The notes under the pieces were generated by a model, which did no database searches, had not been told where the DNA came from, and saw nothing but the letters and a program-made list of their open reading frames with translations. From the NCBI RefSeq assembly GCF_901709675.1, contig NC_051093.1:4733053-4797052 (forward strand): a DNA stretch of 64,000 bases. Direction: 5' to 3'. Positions 49,029 through 61,006 of this stretch are shown here, in pieces; within the stretch, counting starts at the first letter, position 1; every line of letters begins with the position of its first letter. This stretch comes from Syngnathus acus. Its lineage: Eukaryota > Chordata > Actinopteri > Syngnathiformes > Syngnathidae. The position numbers and the translations under genes are program-made.

Positions 49029-51647
49029 TTTCAACAGTCAGGCTAGTGGCGTGGAAAAAGAATGTGAAGAGAAAGCGAAGTTTAATAATATAAAACGTGC
49101 GGAACGACACACAAAAACGAGATTAATTAGACAGTTTCAACAAGCCACAGAGTAATCAGTCCAGTGAATAACAATTTACCTTAATTATCTCGTTTAATTT
49201 CAACACGATCCCGGAATCATGGTCCTAATATTGCTTGTATCTTTAACAGTATTCTTAAAAAATAAAAATTCCTCAAGACACCAATGTTTCCTTGTTGCTA
49301 CAAGCCACGCCTTCGTACACCCTGATTGGTCCATCGGGACACCATGGACAAAATAAAATATAACTTTTTGACAAATAAAATTTAGCTTCATTATTGCTTT
49401 GATGTTAACGCAATCCCTAATAACTTTAGTATAATAACCATATATTGTTTGCAAAATGATATCTGCTTTGTTTTTTTGACTCTTGAATAAATAAACAGAA
49501 ACGCCTTAAAACGGGAATAGTTTCCTTCTTGCCATTCTGTCCTCCCTGATTGGCCCATCGGAGATATAACGCCCTGTGATTGGATAACAAACCTGCTCGT
49601 CAATCCCAAATGCTTCCTGATGAATGTAAAACGATGGAATTGAAGGTTAAGAAATTAACCGAATTAAATACCTCTCGCGGATATGTCTCCTATTTTGCAT
49701 TTAAAAACACTATCCTGAATCAATTCTTTGGCGTGTTGAAAAAGTCAACAAATTACCTCAGTATCGTTGTTTGGCAGGTTAACTTCCCAGGCTTGCCGTC
49801 CCAATTCTGCCTCGTCGACTTAATTTAATAGGAATAAAAACATCCCCGTGTGATTTTTTCTTCTTTCTTATCTACGGTCCTCCTCTACTAACATAAGAAA
49901 TCGCATTGCTCCAACAGCGGGTTTCGCCCTTCGAGCCTGCCAGCCTGCTAGCGAGGCGATGACGGCGCACTAGCTCCGGCGGTGGTGAGCTCGCTCATAC
50001 ATCACGAAATTACAGCGGAATAGTCAACAAAAAACATCACGTGACCCACTGTGGATTCGCCGGTGTCACATGACTTCAGCGTTCCAGCCTAGAGTACGGA
50101 TTGGTTGTTTGTGACGTCACCGACAAATACATCACTATAATTGCAAAACATCAATTCACTACATAACCAGTGGTGTGCGAAGGAGATAGTCACTTTCTAA
50201 ATCAACAACCATTTGATTTCGTTATCAACTGTCATTTAGAATGCAATAGGTTCAATGAACAAGTTTCACAATCCATGATTTATTTGCAAAAAAAACTAAC
50301 ATTCAAAAACATCACAAGTGTGTACTGTATGGTAGAAAAATACTACCTAACGTGTGAACGAACAAATTTGTTTCAAGCACATTTTCAAGTAGTAGTAGCA
50401 CATTTGTTCTTCACGTACTGTGCACAAAAGTACAGTACATTTCAGAAAACACAGGCGAGAACCAGTCCAACAACTGATGTTATTCATATTGATATCATAA
50501 TATGAATGTTCAGTCAACTATCATATCAAAAAATGAATTTCTGAACCTGTCCGATTTATTTTCCACGAGAACGCAGCCATGTGAAATTATGTTAAACCGG
50601 AGTATCAAATGATAATCCACTTGCATTCAGTCTGGAATGTTATAAAAATAAACATAAAATAAAAAAACTAAATGCCAGACTTAATTATCACGAGAGGCCG
50701 CTTGGGGGGGGGAAATAAAAAAATAACACTTTGAATGTGGAGACCTCGGCAGTGTCTTTTTAGTGTGCTGCACTGATGACTGAAGAGCACATGTTGAGAT
50801 TCACATTTTTTTTTTTTTTTTTTTTTTAAACTAAAATAACAGTACCTTTGGCACACAGCTTGTTCAGTGGCTTGGCAAATACAAGATGCTCTTGTAAGGA
50901 CAGTGCATTTGAAAAACCGACAAAACCCAAAATAACCGAAGTTAGGGTCTGCTCACAGTTTACAACCATCCACTGTGGTTATTGTGGAATAAGAAAACAA
51001 AAACAGGTCCTGAGGTACGTCGGTAGTTTCATAAAAGACAACTAGAGGTTTAAAATGGTTTTGCTTCCTGTAAACAAAAATGAAACGTACTGTGTGATCA
51101 TCAGTGCTGCCAAGATTTTACATTTAGCGTCGTTAGTGATGTGGAAAAAACAACAACCTAAGCTTAAGCTCTCAATGGTTCAGAGAAGGCGGCCCACTCA
51201 CTTGCCGCAATACTTATTCGTTTTATATTTACGGCCGATGAGGGTTTTTTTTTGCCTTACAAATATTTACTGCAATTATGACTTCATTCCATCTACATCA
51301 AGTTGCGACCGTTGCACAAAATATTTTGTGGCGAGTGTTTTTTACATTCTAATATTAGATTTAATATTAAATCTATTAATTTTATATTAACGTGCAATGA
51401 GCTTCTTTTTACGGGTTTTCCCTTTTTACCAATATATCCAATAATATATCTATGATAATAATGAGAGTTCCTCACTCTGCGTTTCTCACCTAGAATAAGA
51501 TCTGTTCTTAATGCTAATGCCTTTGGTCCAAATTGGGATAGTTTTTTCCATTCAATTAAAAGCCATTTTTACAGACACTATTCTCGAGTCGTGACATTTC
51601 ACGATAAACCTAAAATGCATTTACGTGCATCCTGAAACAGTCGCTGT
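49029..51647. other. Intergenic: ABCA3 5' region and CCNF 3'UTR
   Basis: No gene recognised. The left part should include the ABCA3 5'UTR exon and promoter (candidate sites at 50038-50119). The right part, up to the CCNF stop, should be CCNF 3'UTR. Long A/T runs occur near 50808-50827. Short open frames here resemble nothing known. Confidence 0.45.
50038..50119 (-). promoter_or_regulatory. Candidate ABCA3 promoter elements: E-box, CCAAT, CRE
   Basis: Within 82 bases lie a palindromic E-box CACGTG (50038-50043), an inverted CCAAT box (ATTGG at 50100-50104) and a full palindromic CRE, TGACGTCA (50112-50119). They lie about 1 kb upstream of the ABCA3 ATG, where a non-coding first exon is expected. 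The motifs are seen directly; their use is inferred. Confidence 0.45.
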
Positions 51648-54600
51648 CTACAGAATCCGGAAGCCCACATTGGCTGAATACTGCTCATCATCCGCCTCTT
51701 CCTCTTTTTCATCTTCCCTCTCCACCTCACCTCCACTGTGCGCCGCAGAGTTCTTCCGCTTCACTTGTTTGCTGGAGTGGCCCCGGGGCCTTTGCATGGG
51801 GACCAAAAGGCGAAAGCCCGGCTGGGAATGAGCCGAGGCGGCCTGGTTGGGGTAAGCGGCAAAGGTTTTGAGCGAGCACGGGACAAGAGAAGAGGAAGAG
51901 GGGGAGCACGACAAAGACGTCGAGCTGGCACTCGGCACCGACGAGTAGCCCGAACTTTGAAGGTCCCTGGAAAAGAAAAGGCTGCGTGGTTCTTTGGCAA
52001 GGCGGGCCTGGTCGCTTTCGTCCTCTTCGTCGCTGGACAGCGCTCTGCAATTCTCTTGACTGGTGTCTGGGATGGCGTCCGTATCGATGGGTATCATGGA
52101 AACTGTCAACAAGAGAAAGACGTCACAGGATTTAAACAGTGAACGGGACAGATTCATCACGAGCAGGTGGGGTGGGGGTCGCGTTTCCACACTCACAATC
52201 TCCATCTTTCTCCCACTCGCTCTCCTCGTGGTCACCCTCGTAGCCAGAGGAGGTCGTGTCCAGACTCCAGTCCAGGATGTCGCCCAGCAAACTCTGCTCC
52301 TGATTGGACAGCTCTGCGGTGGGCGTGGTCACTCGGCTGCCTCTGTCGGTCTGCGTGCCAGCGTCGCGGCTCCTTGGGAGAAGATGAGAGGTTGGGGTGA
52401 GTCATTGGATTGTCTCACAGATGGAGCCAACAAACAAACCCCTTCTGGACTGAACAGTTCACGTCTGTTGTGAGGTGCAAACTTGTAGGATGCAAGCTAA
52501 ATGAGCACAGCCAGAAGGAGTCATTTTGTGACTCATTAAGTTTTTTGTTTGGTTTTGTCTTTGTGCGTGTGAAGAGGGAAAACAAAAAAAAAAAAAAGAA
52601 AATTACAAAATTTCAAGTAAATCTCTGTGTGCATTACTTTTTACTGGTACTGGTAGGTGAGGCAAGGAAGACGTGGATTTCTGCTGTTGGGCCAGTGGGA
52701 CTGGGAGGCTCCAACTGAGGTTCCACTTCAGGAATCTCAAGAATATGACACAGCTCCTTGTAATCCATCACCTTGGAAAGCAAAAAAAAAAGGTTTATAA
52801 ATAGCAATCATTTTGGAGACAGAAGAGACCATAAAGGTGCCTGTACTTTTTCCCTGCTGATGTGCTGGTAGAGGTCATCTTCGAAGCGCTGCTTCACACC
52901 AGTCAGAGACACGTGTCTGTAGTCTGTCGGAGCATCTTGATTGAAACTGGAGGAAAAAAAAAAGGAGGGGGAGGCACACGTTTCAACTCCACGTTTTAAC
53001 TTTTGAGCCCTATTCATTCGACATCCATCTACAATAATCGTGCTACGTCTTGCCTAGAATAGGCGCTTTTATCAGAGATGTAATCAAACCACTTTTTAAA
53101 CACAAAATAAAAATCCATCAAGGTGGACAGTTTCCTCGGCAACGACGCAAATTATAGGTTGTAGTGAAACCGGTGAATAGCAGCTCTAATAAGCGGGATT
53201 CAACATGTGGGTGAAGCGGGGCTGCAGAATAGTGGTCGATTGTGCTCGTCGACAGCGTCTTACCACTTGACATAAAGCAGCACGGCGAGCTGAGTGAGGT
53301 CTTGCTTGGAGAAGCCGGTGTAATCCACCAACTGACTGGGCCAGACGGGAGCTGCGTTTGTCAAAAATAAAACCAATCAATCATCGGATTCAAACGACGG
53401 CTCTCGGCCCGGGCGGCTGCTCTTTACCGTAGTGATGCAGCGCTCTCGTGAGCAGCAGCACGGCGCAGGCCATCTTGGCGGACCTCGCCGTCAGGGCCGT
53501 GTGGAGCAAGGACAGCTCGCAGATGTAGCTGAAGAGGTGAGCGGTCCGTCTCCCTGTGGGGAGGAGGGACAGTAGCACCTCGCCGTAGTCCAGCAGTGTA
53601 GGGGTCTGAGGTGGACCGCACGGAATAAGAAACATAGTCCATCCATTACAGACTTGCAAACCACTTTATTAGGTACACCTGTGTGTCTGTGTTGGGCCGA
53701 GCCATGGACTCAGTGTTTGATAAACCAATTGAGAAGTCAACTGAAGACTGCCAGACTATCTTTACAATAAAAGCTTGCATTGGGTCTCATTAAAACAACA
53801 GGCAGTAAAATGGCTAGATTGTTTTTATTTGGACAAAAACATTCTTTTTTGGAGTTAGACTCACCCTAATTTTCCCCTCCAGCACAGAGACGACCTCTCC
53901 CATCATTCGGACCAGGTCCTCATACTTGTAGGTGTTGTCCGTGAGCCACACCGCTTCTCTTATGGTAAGAATATCCTTACTGATATAGCTACAAAAGGGA
54001 AAACAAATCTCACTACATTATAAAAACTAAAAGAAAATCCACCTCCCTCTAATACGCAGTAACCTGAAAACGATTATTCTTACCGTGTACAAACGACCAT
54101 GCAGGCAATCCCCAGCAGCTGGAGGCGAACCCTGGGGACGGAGCGCAGCGCCAAGTAGCGGTCCACGCAGCCGACGGTCACGTGCAGCATCAGGCTGGAA
54201 AAGTCCTTCATGGTGGTCACCTCCACCAGCCAGTCCACCAGAATGTACCTGCAGAGAGACAGAAAAGGGTGAGGACTGAGGAGCCAGCGGCAGGATAGCG
54301 TTACCGCCGAGGAGTTGCGGGTTACTTCATGGTGTCCTTAATGCCCCGCCTGAGGATAGCGTCACTGCCGTGCTGTTCGGGCTGCTGGGAGGTGTTAAAA
54401 AGTTGAGACACCAAGTCTGCGCAGGCTTTAGCCTCCAAGCCCAGTGGATTGCCACTGCTGCACACTTTGGCCAGGGAGAGCTGCGTGGACAGAGGCAAAC
54501 TGTTAGACGCGCGACATTGAAAGTTAAGTGCGTCACGTGTATTGGACACACACTAACCTGCGCCTCCCAGCATCCTTTTGCAGCGCAATCCCGGAGGGTT

Positions 54601-54789
54601 CGAATGCACTGGAGGTACCTGCCGGGATCTGACATCTGCAAGTCACAAAAAGTTTCATGTTGAGTTCACTGGGGGAGCGAGAGGGAGGACATATGAAATA
54701 TGCTTAAAAATATTCAAAATGGTTCCACCAGTCACAGGTAAGCTACCTCAACAAAACTTGAGCCTATAACTTTTCCAGTTGATTTGCTT

Positions 54790-54822
<33 letters not shown>

Positions 54823-57057
54823 CAAAATTTAACAACCTCTCAAATCTTGAAAATGTTTACATTTTTCTCAGGTATGTTCAGTGCCAGCATAGCGGAACTA
54901 TTGAACTTACAGCATCTTTGCGGTTGTGCTCCCACACAAGAAAGGAGCTCTGCAAACAACCTGAACGTGAAGACTCTTCCAACATGGATATGGCTTCAGC
55001 ATGTTTGTCATCCTCCTAGACAAAGGTAGGAGAAGCATTGAGTATCACTCCAAAAAATTTAAACTCTTCATCACGGATCCTCGTCTGATTAAAAGTGATT
55101 TGTAATGTAAAAGACTCTACGCTGACCACACCCGGATCGAGACTGACCTGGGTGAGACTCACCTCAAATAGCTGCAAGATTCTCGCCAAGCAGTGCAACA
55201 AGTGACCCTTCTTTTCCTAGGAAATCAAAGATGGAAAAAATTAGCAACACATTGTGAGCTTTTGAACTGCAAAATATAAACAACAACAAAAAAACATGCA
55301 GACGACTTTAAGGCGACCCACCTTGTTGTCACACTCAGCCTTGAGGTGCTCAAAGACGACCGCCTTGCAGCAGCTGCCGGTGGGCGACCACGGCGGCCTG
55401 ATAAACAGCCAGCTGAACGGGTCGGTGGCGGGGGAACGCAGGCTCTCGGCCAGGCTGAAGAAGTGCGACGCTTTACGCCCGCACACGTCGGCGCGACCCT
55501 CGTCGCTCAGCAGCGCTATTTTGCGGGGAAGGTTGAGCTTGAGTTGAGGCACATTTGGCCAGAAGATTTCAGTTGAAGTGCAAACTATCATTCTTGGAAT
55601 TTTTTTTAGGGTGACAGGTTTCTTTCAATGAGTCCAGAATGGGAAAATGAATTTTCAAGTTGACTGTAATGAAACCTCTCCTTGCATGTGTTTTAAAAAT
55701 TCTGCAGTCGATAAGGAAAAATACATTTTACTTACGTCCTTCGTTGTACAAGTAAGCGATCCCTAACTTGATGGCAGCTTCAAAATTCCCTTTTTCAGCA
55801 GCTCTGTGAAACAAATATTTGTTAGGCCAAGAAAAAAAAAAGCATGAAGAAACATACTGATTGATATATATATTTTTTTTTACCTTTCAAATAACCACAA
55901 ATTTTTAGGGGATGGCCAAGAGTCTCTGAAGCTGGTTCGAGCCCAAACACTGGCGTGGTTGTCAACAATGTCACGAAGGTGAGAGTGAACCTGCAACCGA
56001 GAGCGCTCCATTTAGTCAACACAGCACCTAAAAATAAAGACGCTCAAGCCGAACAAATGCAGTGGGGGCACGGCGAAGCGTGTGCTTGTGAAAAGTGGTG
56101 TAGACTTGTCAATTGTGTGTCGATGTTACTAATGATGAAAATGGTGACTCACAGCCCTGACAGACGGCAGGTCTTCAGCAGGGAGGCACTGGAACACACA
56201 GAGAAGGACCTCCTTGGGTAGACTCAACAAAGTGATGGTTGGCGTGCGCAGGCGGACCCTCTTTCGAACCGGGACGGAGTAGCATTTTGGGCAATGGCAG
56301 TGGACTGATGACAAAACAAGGCAGTGGAAAGTCAGAACATGTATTGGGTTTTTATTTTAAAACAGTCTGTCACAGACTAGGAAAACACATTAAAAATTCA
56401 GATTCACAAATATTGTACATATTATTGCACTCTGTCTTAATGTCAGTTTCTGCATATTTTAGCTGTGCTAATGTTTAGTTTTCAAATTTCTTCAATTGTC
56501 TGCATCATGCCATTTTATCATACTAAAAAAGTGCATGGTAAGAAGTAGGCATTTTCTCGCCTTGACGTCATTCCCACCCCCCACATTCAAAAGTAGATTT
56601 AACAATTGGAGTATTAAATCTGTGTCAACTCATTAAACCACCAACTTATATTCAATACTGAAAATAACATTTAAAAAAAATATGGAAAGAAAACAGAGTG
56701 GATTCGGAACGCGCTGGTGAGCTCAACAAGTCAACCCAAGTGAGCGCTCAAATTTCCCTCCTGCGGCGCAAGTGGGGTAAACTTTAAAAATACGCTAAAA
56801 TTTCACGAAATTCAACATTCGCAGTGTACTTTTAGATAATTTAAAAACGTAATAGTCATGTTTCACAGAAATACTGAGGCTAATAGCGAGTTAATATTCA
56901 CTATTTAGCCTGTATGTAGAGCTAGCCATGCTAACTCGGTAATAAGTATTGCAATAGTAATATTATATGGAAGTCCTTCACATGTATTAGTTACAACATT
57001 TGCATCAATAAGAGATTATTTAAGAGGAAAACAAAAATACTTACCACCGGCTTTCAT
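51648..57057 (-). CDS. ccnf: Cyclin F (F-box protein 1), SCF substrate receptor
   Basis: Cyclin F recruits substrates to the SCF ubiquitin ligase in G2 and limits centrosome and genome re-duplication. Seventeen exons (3' to 5'): 51648-52102, 52197-52372, 52638-52771, 52847-52946, 53264-53351, 53428-53605, 53865-53988, 54084-54248, 54326-54480, 54558-54635, 54911-55015, 55163-55216, 55322-55515, 55736-55803, 55884-55990, 56153-56304, 57045-57057. They join in frame to 781 aa (human: 786). The first coding exon is only 13 bases. Visible are an N-terminal HCHCPKC cluster and basic KRVRLR, an F-box (about 27-75, LSLPKEVLLCVFQCLPAEDL), Sel1-like repeats, a cyclin box containing the hydrophobic-patch equivalent MKYIL (about 308-312) and DWLVEV, then the conserved TPTAELSNQEQSLLGDILDW with SGYEGD. 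A Ser-rich tail and basic KQVKRKN (about 742) follow. Splice sites are conventional. Confidence 0.95.
53661..53680. repeat. Dispersed repeat motif in CCNF intron
   Basis: ccactttattaggtacacct is, from general knowledge, a frequent teleost interspersed-repeat motif. A related gccactttattaagaac occurs near 16280 in CYP2K-A. Confidence 0.4.
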
Positions 57058-57351
57058 TGCAATTGTACTCAATGTACAGTATCTTGAATCTTCCCACCGG
57101 CGACCTATGTAGCAGCGATTTAAACTCAAGTGTTAGATACAACGAAACACGTGCAAATTTAAAACTATCTTTATGGGGAAGCTTGTCGTCAAATGACTCC
57201 CTCGCTTTTCCAAGCTGGAGCAACACAAACTACTAATGTTTGAAATTGCTGGCTGAATTCAAATCCAACCATAAGTCCCTACTTGCTCGGCACGCCCCGA
57301 AGCTCTCTCAGCACCGCCCGCAACGACTGTTTAAACACTACATTTGATCTG

Positions 57352-57503
57352 ATTGGTTGTGCTGAAGTCCGCCACCATTGGCTGGAGTCAGCCAAGGCCG
57401 CTCTTATTGGCCGGAGTTTTATAAACATCAGAACACCGCGACGCAATTGGATAAAATGGTTGCAATTCGAAGTACGCGCTCGCCAACGAGGGCATGGCAT
57501 TGG
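57352..57503 (-). promoter_or_regulatory. CCNF promoter with five CCAAT boxes
   Basis: ATTGG (CCAAT on the minus strand) occurs at 57352-57356, 57377-57381, 57406-57410, 57446-57450 and 57499-57503, just upstream of the CCNF first exon. A TTTGAA element (CHR-like) lies at 57239-57244. Multiple NF-Y sites plus a CHR are the known signature of promoters of genes expressed in G2/M, which fits cyclin F. The motifs are seen; regulation is inferred. Confidence 0.6.
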
Positions 57504-58458
57504 TTGACCTGATTATGAAGAACACCCATTGAGGATCGTATAGAGGATTGTGGGATATGTAGTTGTGTACAATAACGAACAATTTAAAGGTACGGCATTT
57601 AAAGAGACAGACACAATCACCAGAGGGATAAAGTAAATCTTTAACTTTTTTTTTTTTTTAACTACTCTATTGAAAAAATCGTGTTCAAACAAGACATTGT
57701 ACAAGATGATCGTACCCAAAAGAAAAAAAAAGAAATAACTGTAGCCGCAATATTAAATTCTCACAAGAGTATCAGGACATAACTACTAAAACATGAGCAA
57801 CTTAAAATGCAAAACTATCTCAGGAGAAAAAGAAAATGGACCTTAATTATGTGTTTTTTCAGATTAGAATTTTTCAATGACCTGGTGGATTCAGGTGGAT
57901 TTTAACATTAAAAAAAAAATCCAAAAATACAAAGGGAATTCTCCCCGAACCGTGTTTTGTGATCCAATTGTTTTGTAACTCAATGACCTCAGCTGGAGCA
58001 GAGGCTGTGACATTCGTAACGTGGCTGTTTCCATGGAAACTCCAATCCAATACACTCAATAAAACACAAAGTGACCAGTAAAAGGCTCAGGGGAAACGGA
58101 AGGTTTAACCACAGTTTAAAACAATTACTACCAGAGAATAGAAACATTTACTGTAATTGATTTATGAACAATATATCTTTCTAAATTGTGTGAAATCAAA
58201 GATGGTTGACTGCCAAGTGGACGGAAAGCGGCGGAGATGGACAGGCGGATGAGATGCTCCCACATCTTGTTTCCTGTCATCTGTGCTGAGGCTTGCAAAG
58301 CAACCAACCACTTCCACCACATGTGCTACGTGGCCCCGTTAGCCTCCACACCCACTTTGTTCAAACATAAACGTCACACACATTCGCACTCACACGCAGC
58401 TGTTTTCCAGCAAAATTTTCCTGGCGGCATAACAAAAAAAAAACTCAAATCAAAGACA
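57504..58458. other. Intergenic, no gene recognised
   Basis: AT-rich sequence between the CCNF promoter and the presumed 3' end of the TMEM100-like transcript. It has T and A runs near 57647-57659 and 57722-57735. Confidence 0.45.
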
Positions 58459-58482
58459 TTTATTTATTCTTCAACATTTATT
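58459..58482 (-). terminator. Clustered polyadenylation signals, probably of the TMEM100-like gene
   Basis: Three overlapping or adjacent AATAAA signals on the minus strand (58459-58464, 58463-58468, 58477-58482). If they belong to the TMEM100-like gene, its 3'UTR is about 2.2 kb. Confidence 0.4.
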
Positions 58483-60637
58483 TACAACATTGTAAAATGT
58501 ACATCTACATAGAAATATACAATACAAATATAAAGTTGTTGCATGTACAGGACCAATACACATCTCCACCAACAGCAAAAGCAGAAAACATTGTCGTCCT
58601 TGAGGCAAAAATACAGCACTACAAAGTTGCCCGACCTACACGGAGCACAGAGGTAGATTTTCCCTTAGTTTTCATATTTAAAGGCAGAAGGGAAAACAAA
58701 AAACCTACAATATCTGGTCACTTTGTCATCTGTGTAAATGCACCGTGGCAACACAATGACACAGATTAGTAAGAAATTGCTAACAGCGTCTGTCGACACT
58801 TCCAAATTCTTCACAACCGCATGATTCAATACCACACCAGCGAGGGTTTACAATTCATTACTTCACAGGATACACTCTTGATTGTTAACATTGAACCCGA
58901 TTTTTAAAATGGGAGACCTCACATGACATCCGTTGTAGTACCAAGACTGACTTGTGAGAGGAGCCAAAGTGCATCCAGACTGCCAGAAAAACAGAACAAA
59001 TTACAACGCTTACATCTCACTGATCCTTTTAGATTTGAATTAAAACTTATCGATTAAATGGTCTCATGGGGACTGATTTCAATTCAACCCTTCAGACATG
59101 CCATAGAATCCCTTATTTTCCCAGGCCAGCGATGTCATTTTCCTCCCAGTTGGGGTTGACTTTGGCATTAAGTGTTGTCGTATTTGCTACTTCTGGATGC
59201 ATAGACACATTTGATCGGAGAATGCGAGTTAAAACTTATTTTCAAGAGTACGGTGTGGGGGGGGGCATCAATCTTAATCTTACATACATTCAGAACATTG
59301 CACTTTGGAGCCGCAGACAAGACATTAAGAAAATTAATTTTGGTCACAATACAGATCCAACGTGCTCGTAAAAATGCTAATTTCTGACCACAAAAGACTA
59401 AATCGTGGCCACCAAATACATTTTCTTATTTCAATATTATAATTTGGATGTTTTGGCTGGATTATGTCTTGCTTTGTTAATCACGCTACACATCTGAATG
59501 CTATAAGAGGTAGCGTTTCATTGTGAAGTCAGCATTCACATTCATCAAATAGAAAAACAAAAGTTCCATATCAATTTGCATTCAGAACTCACCGATGGTC
59601 ACGAGTTTGGAACAGCGAGTTAAAGACGACAACCCGGGAAACAAGTTCCCTCGACAATGCTACATTGACTCGCTAGTTTGCTCCGTTTCAGTGAGTGTCT
59701 AATAATCATTTTCAGCTGTGAAAACGATTAGCGGGTCGTGTAATGGGAGATGGATGAAAAGGAGCACGAGGGTGAGCGCAGGGCAAGAGTTCATATGGAA
59801 ACATACGAATGTGACAAGAGCCTTTTTCCATGTGTGCTTGGTCAAGGCATGAAGCGGGAGGGGCTTCTGGCCGAGCGGGATCAGACAGGGTCCCAGTTAT
59901 GGCATGTGTCCTTCAGTAATCCTGGCCTGACTTGTGCGGAGTTGAGGTACCCCACACAGAGATCCCCGTCGTCGCCCATTTGGGGGCTTTGCTTGTGTAA
60001 ATATTGGTGTTCCTCGGTAAGAAGGTCCTGGAGTATTTCGTTTTGAGGACTCCGATTTGATGCCACCATGGAGATCTTCGCCGACTCAAGTTCCACTCTC
60101 CCGTTGCATAAAAAAAGCCCCCCCGACACATTGCTGCGGTGTCACAGGACGAGGGAGTGACGCCGTTTGCTGACGTGGGTGCGCTGCTCTTTGGGCCCCG
60201 AGTATCGGGTTGCCGTCTTCGGGCTCTTTCGGAGAGTCACCTGTTCCGGGGCGGGAGGAATGCCGCGACTGACGCGGCCGGTGACGCCAGCAGTGACTTT
60301 GGCGGCGCTTCTGCATAGCGAGGGAGCTCTGCCAGTGCGCGTAAATATGCACGCGGTGTGCCGTACATATTTGCTGCGTCTCCTTGGAGGTTGTTTTGAC
60401 ACTGGACACCTGCTTGATGATAAAACACTATGTGAGACACGGTGTATCGCTCCTTGCCAATCCAAAACGGTCCAGACTAAACAGATCCGGAGCGTCTGTA
60501 CATCGGCCGTCCCCAAAGCTCGGAGAAGAGAGGAACGAAGGCATACGCCGGAGGTGGAGTGCTAGCTTTTTCAGTCGGCTCTCCAACCTCCGCTTGGGAA
60601 GTTCCGACAACACTTTCCCCCTCTCCTCGCGTACGCT
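58483..60637 (-). other. Presumed long 3'UTR of the TMEM100-like gene
   Basis: No coding sequence with recognisable homology on either strand. It lies between the stop codon at 60638 and the poly(A) cluster at 58.46 kb. A small single-exon membrane protein gene with a long 3'UTR is typical of TMEM100. An unrecognised non-coding transcript is possible instead. Confidence 0.35.
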
Positions 60638-61006
60638 TCACAGCGGACACTGCTCCGAGGCAAAGGAGCCTCCTTCTTTCTTTTTCCTCCTCTTCCTCTT
60701 GTGGACGCTCCAGCAAGCGGTGGCCATCAGCAGAAGCAACAGCCCGGAGACCAGAAGCACCAGAGACACCACCTTGGTTTGGGGCAAGTCGTTGTAAGCG
60801 TAGGTAACCCCCGTTCCTGCTGCCCCGATCACCAAGGAGATGATTCCAAAGGGGAAGATGCAGCGGTACCAAGACTTCTCCATACCCCCCGTAGCCTGGG
60901 ACAGACGCTCCAAGGAGGAGAGCACCTCCGGGACTTTGGCACTTCCGGCTTCTAAGGACTGGCTCTCTTGCGGCTGGCACGCAAGGGGCCCTGTGGTGCA
61001 GCCCAT
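60638..61006 (-). CDS. TMEM100-like two-pass membrane protein
   Basis: Single-exon frame of 122 aa starting ATG at 61006. A short N-terminus is followed by GGMEKSWYRCIFPF, which resembles the GGTELSCYRCIIPF of TMEM100. TM1 is about residues 49-70 (IISLVIGAAGTGVTYAY) and TM2 about 78-99 (VVSLVLLVSGLLLLLMATACW). A basic KRKRRKKK tail comes right after TM2, as in TMEM100 (134 aa in human). TMEM100 is a BMP/ALK1-responsive endothelial protein and a TRP-channel modulator in neurons; that role is not shown here. Human TMEM100 is on another chromosome (17q22), so this may be a paralogue. A TATA-like element lies near 61235-61243, about 230 bases upstream. Confidence 0.7.
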   Translation of the reverse strand: MGCTTGPLACQPQESQSLEAGSAKVPEVLSSLERLSQATGGMEKSWYRCIFPFGIISLVIGAAGTGVTYAYNDLPQTKVVSLVLLVSGLLLLLMATACWSVHKRKRRKKKEGGSFASEQCPL

